Origin: JAVZIQ01 sp037440545
GTDB lineage: Archaea > Thermoproteota > Bathyarchaeia > Bathyarchaeales > Bathycorpusculaceae
Reading direction: 5' to 3'
DNA length: 40,585 bases
Assembly (NCBI GenBank): GCA_037440545.1
Contig: JBBITX010000004.1
Span: forward strand, 1-40,585
The notes beneath the pieces are model-generated. The model ran no database searches and was not told where the DNA came from. It was given only the letters and a program-made list of their open reading frames with translations. Position numbers and translations under genes: made by a program. This document shows, one piece after another, positions 1 to 8,790 of this stretch (position 1 is the stretch's first letter; each line of letters begins with the position of its first letter).

Positions 1-71
1 GCCCGGGGGAGATTCGAACTCCCGTCGGCGGGTCCAAAGCCCGCCATGCTTGTCCGCTACACCACCGGGCT
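1..71 (-). tRNA. tRNA-Gln (anticodon TTG), missing its last base at the window edge
   Basis: Read on the minus strand from position 71, a cloverleaf folds without an intron. The acceptor arm AGCCCGG pairs with CCGGGC plus one base beyond the left edge. The anticodon stem is GCGGG/CCCGC around loop CTTTGGA, giving anticodon TTG, which reads CAA. The T arm is GGGAG/CTCCC around TTCGAAT. The D arm is acceptable, with a GG in its loop. Starting at 70 instead of 71 would leave only six acceptor pairs, so I place the 5' end at 71 and the final 3' base outside the window. Confidence 0.95.
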
Positions 72-275
72 TCTATTTCAGTTTTAACATACAAGTTTCG
101 GTTAAACATTTCTTTCTTCAGTCATAGTATAATTCTTTTCGCTTGCCTTGATGTTTTAGAGGGTTTTAGTGCTCAATTTGCCCGCTTGAGCTTTATGTTA
201 GGGTTTATTGATTGTCGTCATTTTGCGTAAATATTTTGAATCTGTGGACTTGATCGTCTTGTGTGAACCGTAAAG

Positions 276-284
276 CTTATATAT
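276..284 (+). promoter_or_regulatory. TATA box of the TFB gene
   Basis: CTTATATAT is a good archaeal TATA element. Usual spacing puts transcription start near 306, in the run AAAGCGCGGGG. That leaves about 90 nt of untranslated leader before the preferred ATG at 396, long for this genome, where other promoters in the window give nearly leaderless messages. Between the tRNA and this box (72-275) the sequence is AT-rich and I see no gene. Confidence 0.55.
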
Positions 285-395
285 GAAAACATTTCATCTG
301 CTTAAAGCGCGGGGCCGGATGGCTGTCTTCTATTCCGATTTGATGAGGAAATGGAAAGGTGACGGTTCTACGCAGCATTGAGGGATGGTGGTTGG

Positions 396-1334
396 ATGAG
401 TGAGATGGAAAGAGGGACTCGTCAGCGGCTAGTCGACAAATGTCCTGAGTGTGGTAGTGTAAACCTTATACACGATTATGATACTGGAGAAACTGTTTGC
501 GGTGAGTGTGGACTAGTTCTTTACGAACAAATGATGGATAAGGGACCTGAGTGGCGCGCCTTCACACAGGAGGAGAAAGCTTCAAGAAGCCGTGTGGGCA
601 TACCTACATCCTACTCTGTTCACGATAAGGGTTTGTCAACAGCTATAAGCCAAGTAGACCGCGACGCCTTTGGAAGAAAGCTTCCTCTATCTACACGCTT
701 GCAAATGTGGCGTTTAAGGAAGTGGCAGATACGCTCTAGGGTGCATTCTTCAATTGACAGGAACTTGGCTCAAGCTATGGCTGAGCTTGACCGTCTTTCA
801 GACAAGGTTTACATTCCCCCATCAATTAAGGAGAAGGCTGCAGTGATATACCGGAAAGCATTGGATAAGGGGTTAGTTCGAGGAAGATCTATTGCAGCTA
901 TTGCCGCCGCAGCTCTTTATGCAGCATGCCGTGGAAGTGGAACGCCTAGAACCCTGCGGGAAATAGCCGAGGCAAGCCTTGTCGATAAGAAGGATGTGGC
1001 TCGATGTTACAGGCTTTTACTTCGAGAGCTAGAGGTTCAAATGCCTATTGCTGACCCATTAACTTACATTTCTAAAATTGCTGAGAAAACAGGGATTTCA
1101 GGTAAAACTCAAGGCCTTGCCATTCAAATTCTTCAAGAGGCTAGACAGAGGCGGGCCGCGGCTGGAAAAGACCCCATGGGATTGGCAGCGGCAGCTCTTT
1201 ACATAGCTTGTATGCAGAATAACGAAAAGAAAACTCAGAAGGATATTGCTGAAGCAGCTGGCGTCACAGAGGTCACTGTTAGAAACCGCTACAAGACCTT
1301 GAAGAAGCAGCTTAACTTAGAACTACCGGACTAA
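396..1334 (+). CDS. tfb: Transcription initiation factor IIB (TFB)
   Basis: TFB bridges TBP on the TATA box and RNA polymerase and sets the start site. The N-terminal zinc ribbon has the pairs CPEC and CGEC in the first 40 residues, followed by the B-reader/linker region around KGPEWRAF. Two cyclin-like repeats follow; the second includes an AAAALYIAC helix and the C-terminal recognition helix AAGVTEVTVRNRYK. Total length, about 312 residues, is normal for the family. An in-frame TTG at 378 is possible, but ATG 396 follows a GGTGG ribosome site and matches the usual N-terminus. It stands alone and is probably transcribed from the TATA box at 276. Confidence 0.96.
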   Translation: MSEMERGTRQRLVDKCPECGSVNLIHDYDTGETVCGECGLVLYEQMMDKGPEWRAFTQEEKASRSRVGIPTSYSVHDKGLSTAISQVDRDAFGRKLPLSTRLQMWRLRKWQIRSRVHSSIDRNLAQAMAELDRLSDKVYIPPSIKEKAAVIYRKALDKGLVRGRSIAAIAAAALYAACRGSGTPRTLREIAEASLVDKKDVARCYRLLLRELEVQMPIADPLTYISKIAEKTGISGKTQGLAIQILQEARQRRAAAGKDPMGLAAAALYIACMQNNEKKTQKDIAEAAGVTEVTVRNRYKTLKKQLNLELPD

Positions 1335-1338
1335 CCGA

Positions 1339-1587
1339 TTAGTCGCTTTCAAGCCTAATCCCCCTTTCATCCTTACTTTCCTCTTCAAGCTCCATTACTA
1401 TTGGCCCTATATACCCGCATTTTTCGCATACATACTTCCGAGGGGTTAGCCAATAATCAAGAGTGCTTGACAAGTGAATGCTGGAGCTTCCACATCTTGG
1501 ACAATATATTTTAGAAGGCCCCTTATGCTTTAGATTACCAAGTACCTCCCGTATGTTTTGCAGTATTCCCATCGCCCTAACACCCAT
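1339..1587 (-). CDS. Small zinc-ribbon protein, function unknown
   Basis: Up to 82 residues; a second ATG five codons in (1572) is an equally good start. Two CxxC knuckles, CPRC and CEKC, are separated by about 23 residues, the spacing of a single zinc ribbon that could bind nucleic acid or protein. The C-terminus is acidic. It lies 4 bp from the convergent TFB stop and just downstream of aIF1 on the same strand, so it may be co-transcribed with aIF1. Small zinc ribbons like this are common in archaea and usually lack an assigned role; I recognise no specific family. Confidence 0.75.
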   Translation of the reverse strand: MGVRAMGILQNIREVLGNLKHKGPSKIYCPRCGSSSIHLSSTLDYWLTPRKYVCEKCGYIGPIVMELEEESKDERGIRLESD

Positions 1588-1597
1588 TCTTAAACGG

Positions 1598-1906
1598 TTA
1601 TTGAACCTCTATGTTCTCCTCTGGATATCCAAGCCTGACAAGGTATTGGCGAACCTTCTCCCTATGATCTCCTTGAAGAATTATTTGACCGTTTTTAGCT
1701 GTCCCACCGCAGGCACAGAAGCCTTTAAGCTTCTGGGCAATACTTCCAAGATCAGTGTTTTTATCGTTTATACCCTCCACTATTGTTGTTGGTCTGCCGA
1801 ACTTCCTTGTTTCAAACCTCACACGAATTCTTTGTTGCTCTTTCCCTATTTCGCCGCAAACGCACAAGTCCCTGGGAAGCCCACATATAGGACAGATATC
1901 CGCCAT
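1598..1906 (-). CDS. sui1: Translation initiation factor 1 (aIF1/SUI1)
   Basis: aIF1 binds the small ribosomal subunit and supports accurate start-codon choice. The 102-residue product has an N-terminal zinc knuckle (CPICGLPRDLCVC) followed by the SUI1 fold. That fold includes the basic loop RKFGRPTTIVEGI and the segment CACGGTAKNGQIILQGDHR, typical of archaeal and eukaryotic eIF1. The frame stays open to 1951, but ATG 1906 is the right start: the protein begins there in the family, and a minus-strand TATA box at 1934-1945 would start the message at about 1913, only a few bases upstream. Confidence 0.96.
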   Translation of the reverse strand: MADICPICGLPRDLCVCGEIGKEQQRIRVRFETRKFGRPTTIVEGINDKNTDLGSIAQKLKGFCACGGTAKNGQIILQGDHREKVRQYLVRLGYPEENIEVQ

Positions 1907-1933
1907 GACACTCAAGTCTACAATAGCGTTAGC

Positions 1934-1945
1934 TATATATAAAAT
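1934..1945 (-). promoter_or_regulatory. TATA box for aIF1
   Basis: On the minus strand the sequence reads TTTTATATATAG, centred about 33 bases upstream of ATG 1906. This predicts a near-leaderless transcript and excludes the longer reading frame that begins at 1951. Confidence 0.6.
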
Positions 1946-2002
1946 TTTCAAGCTAAAGATAGAAAGTAAACGTTTTAATGTCCTAGCCTAATCCTTACAC
2001 TT

Positions 2003-3150
2003 ATGAGAGTGCTTGTTTTAGGATGCGGCAGAATAGGAACCGCCGCAGCCAGAGAACTTGCATATAGAATGCCCACTGCAGAGATAATATTAGCAGACAT
2101 AAATTCTTTTAAAGGCGAGATGCCGCCCAAAACATTGGGAAAGGCAACGTTTCATGGAAACAATTAGACGCATCAAACCGAAATGAGCTTATTACGACGC
2201 TTAGAAATGTTGATTTAGCTTTAGGTTTTCTACCTCCAAGATTCGGCTTCTCCTTAGTTGAAACCTGCATAGATGCTGGAAAAAACCTGGTTGACGTTTC
2301 CTATATGCCTGAAAACCCATTAGAACTCCATGATGAGGCTTTAAAAGCCAATATTACAGTTGTTCCAAGTTGCGGCCTGGCGCCAGGATTAAGCAACATG
2401 TTTGTGGGGCACGCTGTGGCTAAGCTTGAACAAACACAAGAAGTTCAAATTATGGTGGGTGGGCTCCCAGAAAAACCCGTGCCGCCCCTCGACTATGTAA
2501 TCACATGGAGTCCTGAAAGCCTCATAGATGAGTACACACGTAAAGTTCGTATAGTTAAGGATGGAAAAATAATCGAAGTTGAAGCCTTAAGCGGGTTGGA
2601 GGAAATAGAGTTTAAAAGCGTTGGAAAGCTTGAAGCTTTTTACACAGACGGCCTCAGGACATTGCTTCACACAGTTGGAAAAGTGAAGAAAATGTGGGAG
2701 AAGACTCTGCGGTATCCGGGACACGCCGAGAAAATAAGGCTGCTTAGGGATTTAGGCTTCTTTGAAAGAAAGAAGGTTTCCGTTGAAGGCGTCTTTGTAG
2801 CACCTAGAAATCTTACATCCAAACTTTTCGAGGAGAAGCTTTCAAAGCCGGAAGTTAAAGACATTGTTATTTTAAGGGTTGAGGTTTCAGGGCTTATGAG
2901 GGGTCAAAAGAAACGTTACATCTACAACCTACTAGACCGTTATGATGATAAAAGCAGGGTATCCGCTATGGCTAGGACAACAGCTTATCCAGCCGTTGTC
3001 GTAGCTGAACTTCTCCTTAAAGGAGCAATTCGCAAAATGGGAGTAATTCCCCCAGAGATACTAGCCATGGACGAGAAAATCTACAAAATGATTATTTACG
3101 AATTAAAGAAAGTGAGGATTAAAATTTCAGAGGAGGTTGTTGAGGAATAG
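2003..3150 (+). pseudogene. Saccharopine dehydrogenase-like NAD(P)-binding protein, frameshifted
   Basis: ATG 2003 opens a 54-codon frame with a Rossmann motif (VLVLGCGRIGTAAARELA) that ends at TAG 2165-2167. The rest of the protein continues in another frame from about 2150 (WKQLDASNRNELI and on), through the segment VVPSCGLAPGLSNMFVGHA and to the stop at 3150. Joined, they give about 382 residues, a normal length for archaeal saccharopine/lysine-6-dehydrogenase-like proteins, which act on amino-acid or polyamine-type substrates with NAD(P). One lost base near 2150-2156 explains the break. A start inside the second half (for example ATG 2305) would give a product without the dinucleotide fold. 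It is either a recent pseudogene or an assembly error; the rest of the frame is well preserved. Confidence 0.85.
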
Positions 3151-3356
3151 CAAAATTTATAATCCTTCTAAGATTTCTAAGATTTCTTATCCACGTAGTT
3201 TAGGGGGAAGCTGGATTAGCAGAATACATTTTTATGCTTTAAAGTAGGCGGGAATAAGCATCAACCATGGGGTACACTTCTACGCCATATTAAAAACCTC
3301 AGTAGGCGTCAACAGCCAATGTTAGCATATATACGGTTTCATTTTAAACTTCAAAA

Positions 3357-3366
3357 CTTTATATCC
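3357..3366 (+). promoter_or_regulatory. TATA box for the ribonucleotide reductase gene
   Basis: CTTTATATCC is centred about 35 bases upstream of ATG 3396, predicting a leader of about 10 nt. A second TATA-like run (GCATATATACGG) at about 3325-3336 could serve as an alternative promoter. Otherwise 3151-3395 contains only AT-rich spacer with a short tandem of TTCTAAGA near 3166-3190. Confidence 0.5.
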
Positions 3367-3395
3367 ATACTTGCTCCATTTTTGATTGAAAGGGT

Positions 3396-6300
3396 ATGGC
3401 TATAAATAAAATAATGAAGAGAGACGGCAGGTTAGTTGACTTCAACCCTGAAAGGATTAAGAACGCCATTCATAAAGCCTTTGTAGCTGTTGAGCTTGGA
3501 AATGGGGAGAAAGCTGAAAAGTTAACATGGCAGGTTGTACGCCTTTTGGAGGAGAGGTTTAAGGATAAAACTCCTTCGGTTGAAGATGCTCAGGACGCGG
3601 TTATAGAGGTTTTGAAGATAAACGGCTATGAGAAGGTTGCGTTAGAATATCAGGATTACAGATTAAAGAAGGAGGAGATAAGGCGGCTTAAAGAAAAACT
3701 TGGAATTGAAGAGCCGAAACTGACGGTTAACGCTCTTGAAGTTTTAAGAAAACGCTACTTGCTTAGAGATAAGTCGGAGAGGATAATTGAGGATCCTGTT
3801 AAAATGTTTAGAAGGGTGGCGAAAGCCGTAGCTAGGGTTGATGGAAAATACGGCGAAAACCCGAAAGAAAGCGAGGAAATCTTCTACAGAATGATGTCGA
3901 GGCTTGAGTTTCTCCCGAACTCGCCAACACTTTTTAACGCTGGAACAAAACTCGGCCAGCTTTCAGCCTGCTTTGTCCTGCCCGTTGAAGACTCCCTTGA
4001 AAGCATTTTCACAGCTGTTAAAAACATGGCCTTAATTGAGAAAACTGGAGGTGGGGTGGGATTCAACTTTTCAAAGCTTAGGCCTAAAGGCGACATTGTT
4101 ATGTCTACTAAGGGTGTGGCATCAGGCCCTGTAAGCTTTATGAGGGTTTTCGACACAGCAACCGAGGTCATAAAGGCAGGTGGGAAAAGAAGAGGCGCTA
4201 TGATGGGAATTTTACGCGTAGACCATCCCGACATCCTTGAATTTGTAACTGCCAAACAGAAGCCCGGATTCTTGACGAACTTCAACCTTTCAGTGGCGGT
4301 AACAGATGAATTCATGAAAAATTTAGAAGATAACGGCGAATACTGGCTGATAAACCCAAGGAATAAGGAGAAGACTGAAAAACTTAAAGCAAGTGAGGTA
4401 TGGGATTTAATAGTTAAATCCGCATGGGCAAGTGGAGACCCAGGAGTAATATTTATCGACGAGATTAATAGGCATAATCCAACCCCAGAATTGGGAAAAA
4501 TAGAAGCAACTAACCCTTGTGTTCCAGGTTATGTATGGGTTATGACCTCTGAGGGGCCAAGGACGGTTGCGGATTTAGTGGGTAAAAAGTTCAATGCAGT
4601 TGTTAACGGTGAAAAGTGGATGTCCTCTGTTGAAGGCTTTTTCTCAACGGGAATAAAACCAGTTTATAGGCTAACAACTATGGAAGGTTTTGAAATAGAT
4701 TTAACTATTGACCATGCGATAATGAAGATTAAAAAATTGACAAGGTACCAAATGGAAGTTGAATGGGTGAAAGTTGGTGATCTGAAGAGAGGCGATAAAA
4801 TCCTATTGAACAATCATAACGGAGAAGGAGATTCTTGGAACGGTAAATTCACTTTCGAAGAAGGCTATTTGTTGGGTTTGCTTTTAGGCCATGGGACTCT
4901 TAAAAAAGATAAAGCAGTTTTATCATCATGGGGAGAAGATGAGGGCGCTAAATCCGTTAGAGAAATTGCTTACAGCTATGCCAAAAATCTACCCCATAGA
5001 TCCGATTTCACGGGTTGGACTCGTGTTAGGGGCGGATCTGAATATCGCATGTCCCTTACATATTTAAGGAAAATAGCCGAAGAATTGGGATTAAAACCGG
5101 GAGATAAAAAAGTTACCAACGCATTTGAGACGGCATCATCCAATTTTTATAAGGGATTTATTAGGGGTTTGTTTGACTGCGACGGTTCTGTGCAAGGTAG
5201 CCATGAAAAAGGCGTTAGCATAAGGCTTGCTCAAAGCAATTTAGAGCTTCTTAAAGCTGTTCAACGTATGCTTCTTAGACTTGGAATATACTCGAAAATC
5301 TATAAAAACAGGCGACTCGGCGGCTTTTCGAGGATGTTGAACAGTAAAGGTGTGGTGAAAAGTTACCTCCATAAACTTATTATTTCACGGGAAAATATTC
5401 TACGCTTTAACCAAAAAATAGGATTCGGAGACATAAGTAAGAAAAAACGGCTTGAAAGCATGCTTAAAACCTATAAAAGGAGACCAAATAAGGAACGCTT
5501 CATAGCCACAGTTGAAAACACCGTATACATTGGTGAAGAGCAAGTTTTTGATGTTAAAATTCCGGGGAAAAACGCTTTTGATGCTAATGGATTTTACGTG
5601 CACAACTGCGGGGAGCAGCCGCTCCTCCCCTATGAATCGTGCAATCTAGGATCCATAAACCTTTCAAGGATGGTTGAGGATGGAAGGGTTAACTGGGAGA
5701 AGCTCAGAGAAACAGTGCGTAACGCCGTCCACTTCTTAGACAACGTTATAGACGCTAACAAATACCCGTTAAATGAAATTGAAAGAATGACGAAAGCAAA
5801 TAGGAAAATTGGGCTTGGCGTAATGGGCTTCGCTGACATGCTTATAAAGCTTGGGGTTCCATATAACTCAGCTGAAGCTCTAAAGCTAGCTGAAAAATTA
5901 ATGAGATTCATTGACGAAGAAGCCCACAGGAAAAGCGAGGAAATAGCCTTAGAAAGAGGTTCATTTCCAAACTTTGAAAGAAGCATCTGGAAGGATAAGT
6001 ATAAGGCTATGAGAAATGCCACAGTAACAACCATAGCTCCAACTGGAAGCATAAGCATAATTGCTGGATGCTCATCTGGAATTGAACCGATTTTCGCCAT
6101 TTCCTTCATAAGAAATGTGCTGGAGGGCTCGAGGCTTTTTGAAACAAACCCCTTATTTGAAGCGGTTGCGAAAGATAGGGGGTTCTACGATGCACAACTC
6201 TTAGAGGAAATAGCAAAAACAGGTTCCATACAAAAAATCGACAAGGTTCCAGATGATGTGAAAAAGATCTTCGTTACAGCTTTGGACATAGCTCCTGAAT

Positions 6301-6578
6301 GGCATGTTAAAATGCAAGCGGCCTTCCAGAAATACACCGATAATGCAGTTTCAAAAACGGTTAATATGCCACACGACGCAACTGTTGAAGATGTGAATCG
6401 TGTTTTAAGGCTGGCTTGGAAGCTTAAGTGTAAGGGGATAACGGTTTTCAGGTATGGAAGCAGGCCTGAGCAGGTTCTATATATAGGCGAGGTGAAAACT
6501 GCTGAAAAACGCTTTATATCCGCCGGTTCAGAATATGCAGGGGGATGCCCAGCTACAACATGTCCTTTCCCAGGATGA
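3396..6578 (+). CDS. nrdJ: Adenosylcobalamin-dependent (class II) ribonucleotide reductase, intein-containing precursor
   Basis: Converts ribonucleotides to deoxyribonucleotides with a B12-generated thiyl radical. The 1060-residue precursor begins with an ATP-cone (residues about 3-93, IMKRDGRLVDFNPERI). The ten-stranded barrel domain follows, with C192 (SACFVLP) and C749 (YESCNLGS) as the likely redox pair. The NPCGE active-site motif is split by an intein at residues 375-737. Its first cysteine after splicing, C738, is the expected radical cysteine, and the E of CGE is the catalytic acid. PTGSISIIAGCSSGIEP is the typical late barrel segment. The C-terminus ends CPATTCPFPG, offering a cysteine pair for re-reduction. 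Mature length after splicing is 697 residues. No NrdB or NrdG partner is adjacent, as expected for class II. Confidence 0.96.
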   Translation: MAINKIMKRDGRLVDFNPERIKNAIHKAFVAVELGNGEKAEKLTWQVVRLLEERFKDKTPSVEDAQDAVIEVLKINGYEKVALEYQDYRLKKEEIRRLKEKLGIEEPKLTVNALEVLRKRYLLRDKSERIIEDPVKMFRRVAKAVARVDGKYGENPKESEEIFYRMMSRLEFLPNSPTLFNAGTKLGQLSACFVLPVEDSLESIFTAVKNMALIEKTGGGVGFNFSKLRPKGDIVMSTKGVASGPVSFMRVFDTATEVIKAGGKRRGAMMGILRVDHPDILEFVTAKQKPGFLTNFNLSVAVTDEFMKNLEDNGEYWLINPRNKEKTEKLKASEVWDLIVKSAWASGDPGVIFIDEINRHNPTPELGKIEATNPCVPGYVWVMTSEGPRTVADLVGKKFNAVVNGEKWMSSVEGFFSTGIKPVYRLTTMEGFEIDLTIDHAIMKIKKLTRYQMEVEWVKVGDLKRGDKILLNNHNGEGDSWNGKFTFEEGYLLGLLLGHGTLKKDKAVLSSWGEDEGAKSVREIAYSYAKNLPHRSDFTGWTRVRGGSEYRMSLTYLRKIAEELGLKPGDKKVTNAFETASSNFYKGFIRGLFDCDGSVQGSHEKGVSIRLAQSNLELLKAVQRMLLRLGIYSKIYKNRRLGGFSRMLNSKGVVKSYLHKLIISRENILRFNQKIGFGDISKKKRLESMLKTYKRRPNKERFIATVENTVYIGEEQVFDVKIPGKNAFDANGFYVHNCGEQPLLPYESCNLGSINLSRMVEDGRVNWEKLRETVRNAVHFLDNVIDANKYPLNEIERMTKANRKIGLGVMGFADMLIKLGVPYNSAEALKLAEKLMRFIDEEAHRKSEEIALERGSFPNFERSIWKDKYKAMRNATVTTIAPTGSISIIAGCSSGIEPIFAISFIRNVLEGSRLFETNPLFEAVAKDRGFYDAQLLEEIAKTGSIQKIDKVPDDVKKIFVTALDIAPEWHVKMQAAFQKYTDNAVSKTVNMPHDATVEDVNRVLRLAWKLKCKGITVFRYGSRPEQVLYIGEVKTAEKRFISAGSEYAGGCPATTCPFPG
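4518..5606 (+). mobile_element. Intein with LAGLIDADG homing endonuclease domain inside nrdJ
   Basis: A 363-residue in-frame insertion between NP and CGEQPL. Splicing motifs look complete: Cys1 (CVPGYVWV), block B with the TxxH form (TIDHAI), and a C-terminus ending His-Asn before a Cys +1 (FYVHN|C). The endonuclease core has two LAGLIDADG helices. The first reads LLGLLLGHGTL, so the usual acidic residue (GDG) is His; the second, FIRGLFDCDGSV, keeps its Asp. Inference: protein splicing is probably intact, because the host enzyme needs it, while DNA cleavage and homing are probably weakened or lost. The position corresponds to a known class of RNR intein sites at the active-site cysteine. Confidence 0.93.
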
Positions 6579-6614
6579 AAAAGGATAATAGCCGCATAAT
6601 CCATGGTGAAGCCT

Positions 6615-8036
6615 ATGAATAAAGCGTTGGCCTTCGTCGACGAAGAAAACATGAACATGCTGACAGATCTTTACGAGTTAACGATGTGTGCAAGCTACTT
6701 TGACAACAAACGTTTCGAGCCGGCTTCCTTCGACCTTTTCATAAGGAGGCTTCCCCAGAACCGTTCCTATTTCCTCTTCGCCGGCTTGGAGCAGGTTCTC
6801 CTATTCCTTGAGAAGATGAGGTTTAAAGAGGAGCATATTGAATATCTTAAAACTCAGGGGTTTAAGGAGGATTTCCTAAATTATCTGAAAGGCTTAAAGT
6901 TCAGCGGGGATGTTTGGGCTATCCCAGAGGGAACAGTTGTATTTCCAAACGAACCCTTAATAAGGGTTGTAGCTCCCGTGATAGAAGCTCAAATGGTTGA
7001 AACTTTCATTTTAAACACAATTAATCTACAAACAACCATAGCCACTAAAGCCTCAAGAGTTGTCCACGCCGCCAAAGGCAGACCAGTTATAGAGTTCGGC
7101 CTAAGAAGGGAGCATGGAGTAGACGCTGGATTAAAGGTGGCTAGAGCCAGCTACATAGCTGGATGCAGCGGCACATCCAACGTCCTGGCGGGGATGTTGT
7201 ATGGAATACCTGTTTTCGGCACAATGGCCCACTCGTTCGTCATGTTCTTCAGCAACGAGCTGGAATCCTTCAGAGCCTTCACCAAAACCTTCCCTGAAAA
7301 GTCAACTCTCCTCGTCGACACTTTCGACAGCATTAAAGGGGCGGAAAACGCCATTCTAGTCGCTGAAGAACTTGAAAAAAGAGGGTTTAAACTCCTCGGG
7401 GTTAGACTGGACAGCGGAGACCTCGCTGATCTGAGCAGCAGAATTAGGAGGATGCTTGACGAAAGCGGACACAGCTATGTACAGATTTTCGCAAGTGGAG
7501 ATTTAGACGAATACCGAATAGAGCAGCTGATAAAAAAGGGCGCGAAAATAGACTCCTTTGGTGTAGGAACAAAAATGGGCACATCTGCAGATAGACCCTA
7601 CGTAGACATAATATACAAGTTATGCGAAAGAATGGATGAGAAAGGCAACTTCACCCCCATAATGAAGCTAAGCGAAGGAAAAGCCACGCTTCCAGGAAGA
7701 AAACAAGTTTTCAGATTTCGGAACGCCCATGGAGAATTCGAAAAAGACGTTATAGCCCTAGAAGATGAGAAAATAGGTGGAGAACCACTTCTTGTAAAAG
7801 TCATGGAAAAGGGTAAAATAGTGTACAATCTTCCCACACTTGAGGAAATAAGGAAGAGGGCTGCAGAAAACCTTTCAAAGCTGCCTGAAAAATACAAGAA
7901 GCTGAGGGGAAAAGCCAGATACCCAGTGGAGTTAAGCCCAAAACTGAAAAGGTTAATAAAAAAACTGAAACGCAAGCTTAAAGAGGCTGAAAAAGCAACT
8001 GGAAAGCCGAGGTTAAGCTTATGGAACAGCCATTAG
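6615..8036 (+). CDS. pncB: Nicotinate phosphoribosyltransferase
   Basis: Joins nicotinate to PRPP, giving nicotinate mononucleotide for NAD salvage. The family pattern is clear: an N-terminal TDLYELTMCASYF segment, then FDLFIRRLPQNRSYFLFAGL, EFGLRREHG and the GTMAHSFVM segment with the His phosphorylated in this family. Next come the TFD and RLDSGDL segments and GVGTKMGTSAD for the phosphate. The C-terminal 40 residues are a basic helix. ATG 6615 has GGTGA five bases upstream, so I prefer it to ATG 6603. The gene follows nrdJ after about 36 bp on the same strand, and the two may form one transcript for nucleotide and cofactor supply. Confidence 0.95.
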   Translation: MNKALAFVDEENMNMLTDLYELTMCASYFDNKRFEPASFDLFIRRLPQNRSYFLFAGLEQVLLFLEKMRFKEEHIEYLKTQGFKEDFLNYLKGLKFSGDVWAIPEGTVVFPNEPLIRVVAPVIEAQMVETFILNTINLQTTIATKASRVVHAAKGRPVIEFGLRREHGVDAGLKVARASYIAGCSGTSNVLAGMLYGIPVFGTMAHSFVMFFSNELESFRAFTKTFPEKSTLLVDTFDSIKGAENAILVAEELEKRGFKLLGVRLDSGDLADLSSRIRRMLDESGHSYVQIFASGDLDEYRIEQLIKKGAKIDSFGVGTKMGTSADRPYVDIIYKLCERMDEKGNFTPIMKLSEGKATLPGRKQVFRFRNAHGEFEKDVIALEDEKIGGEPLLVKVMEKGKIVYNLPTLEEIRKRAAENLSKLPEKYKKLRGKARYPVELSPKLKRLIKKLKRKLKEAEKATGKPRLSLWNSH

Positions 8037-8131
8037 AAAACACCCTTCCAAACATAAAGTTTCTCCCGCAGAAACTCTCCATTTTAGCTCGGCAGAATTT
8101 AAAGGTAAATTAACTTATTCTAATTATTAAT

Positions 8132-8656
8132 TCAGCTGAATTTTTCATAGTGGATTATTTGCTTTAAAGGTCTCCTTCCTCTAGGAGGAGGCTTTTCAGC
8201 CGGATATCCAACAGGAATTATGGCTACAGGCCTTATTCCATAGGGGATCTCCAGAATTTTTCTCGCCTCCTCCTCTCTGAAGGCACCTACCCAGCAAGTA
8301 CCCAGCCCCATAGAGTAAGCTGCTAAATGAATGTTCTGTATGGCAGCCGCAGTATCCTGCAAACAATAAAGAGTCTTGCCCCTTACCCCGTAACCTCTAG
8401 CAGAACTGTTCTCATCAGCGCAGACGACAATAACCAGGGGAGCCTCCTCGATGAAATATTGACCTAAAGCGGCTTCAGCTAGCTTCCGCTTAGTTTCCAA
8501 TTTTCTAACAATTATGAACTCCCAAGGCTGAATATTACCTGCAGAAGGAGCCCATCTAGCTGCGTCAATAAGCCTCTCAACAAGCTCGACTGGAACATCA
8601 ACATTTTTATATGCTCTTATACTCCGCCTTCCCCTAATAGCCTCTAAAACATCCAT
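8132..8656 (-). CDS. Nitroreductase-family FMN oxidoreductase
   Basis: About 174 residues of the NADH-oxidase/nitroreductase fold, which is a homodimer binding FMN and reducing varied acceptors with NAD(P)H. Diagnostic segments are the N-terminal IRGRRSIRAYKN (FMN phosphate contacts), WAPSAGNIQPWEFIIV, and a later AIQNIHLAAYSMGLGTCWVGAF. It ends with IPVGYPAEKPPPRGRRPL. GTG 8665 is in frame, but ATG 8656 has AGGTGG just upstream and a TATA-like run at about 8676-8684 that would give a near-leaderless message. The true substrate cannot be read from sequence; no partner gene is adjacent. Confidence 0.9.
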   Translation of the reverse strand: MDVLEAIRGRRSIRAYKNVDVPVELVERLIDAARWAPSAGNIQPWEFIIVRKLETKRKLAEAALGQYFIEEAPLVIVVCADENSSARGYGVRGKTLYCLQDTAAAIQNIHLAAYSMGLGTCWVGAFREEEARKILEIPYGIRPVAIIPVGYPAEKPPPRGRRPLKQIIHYEKFS

Positions 8657-8790
8657 AAAGCCCACCTAACACTTCAAATATACATAATTCCTTAATTGAT
8701 AAAGGTTTACGGAAAACATTAACCATTTTATTTTATTGGTGTAAAAGGGTTTTCTGGTAAGACTTAAATTTACCTTGCTCCTTTTTCATC

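Noticed and set aside
306..395. Possible C/D box RNA in the TFB leader (TTTGATGA at 338-346)
   Set aside because: No CTGA box or guide-length interval follows, and the region fits a leader.
1478..1991. Open frames on the plus strand across the zinc-ribbon and aIF1 genes
   Set aside because: They are antisense shadows of two recognisable minus-strand genes with no family resemblance.
3166..3190. Tandem TTCTAAGA copies downstream of the dehydrogenase
   Set aside because: Two to three short AT-rich copies are not enough to call a repeat element.
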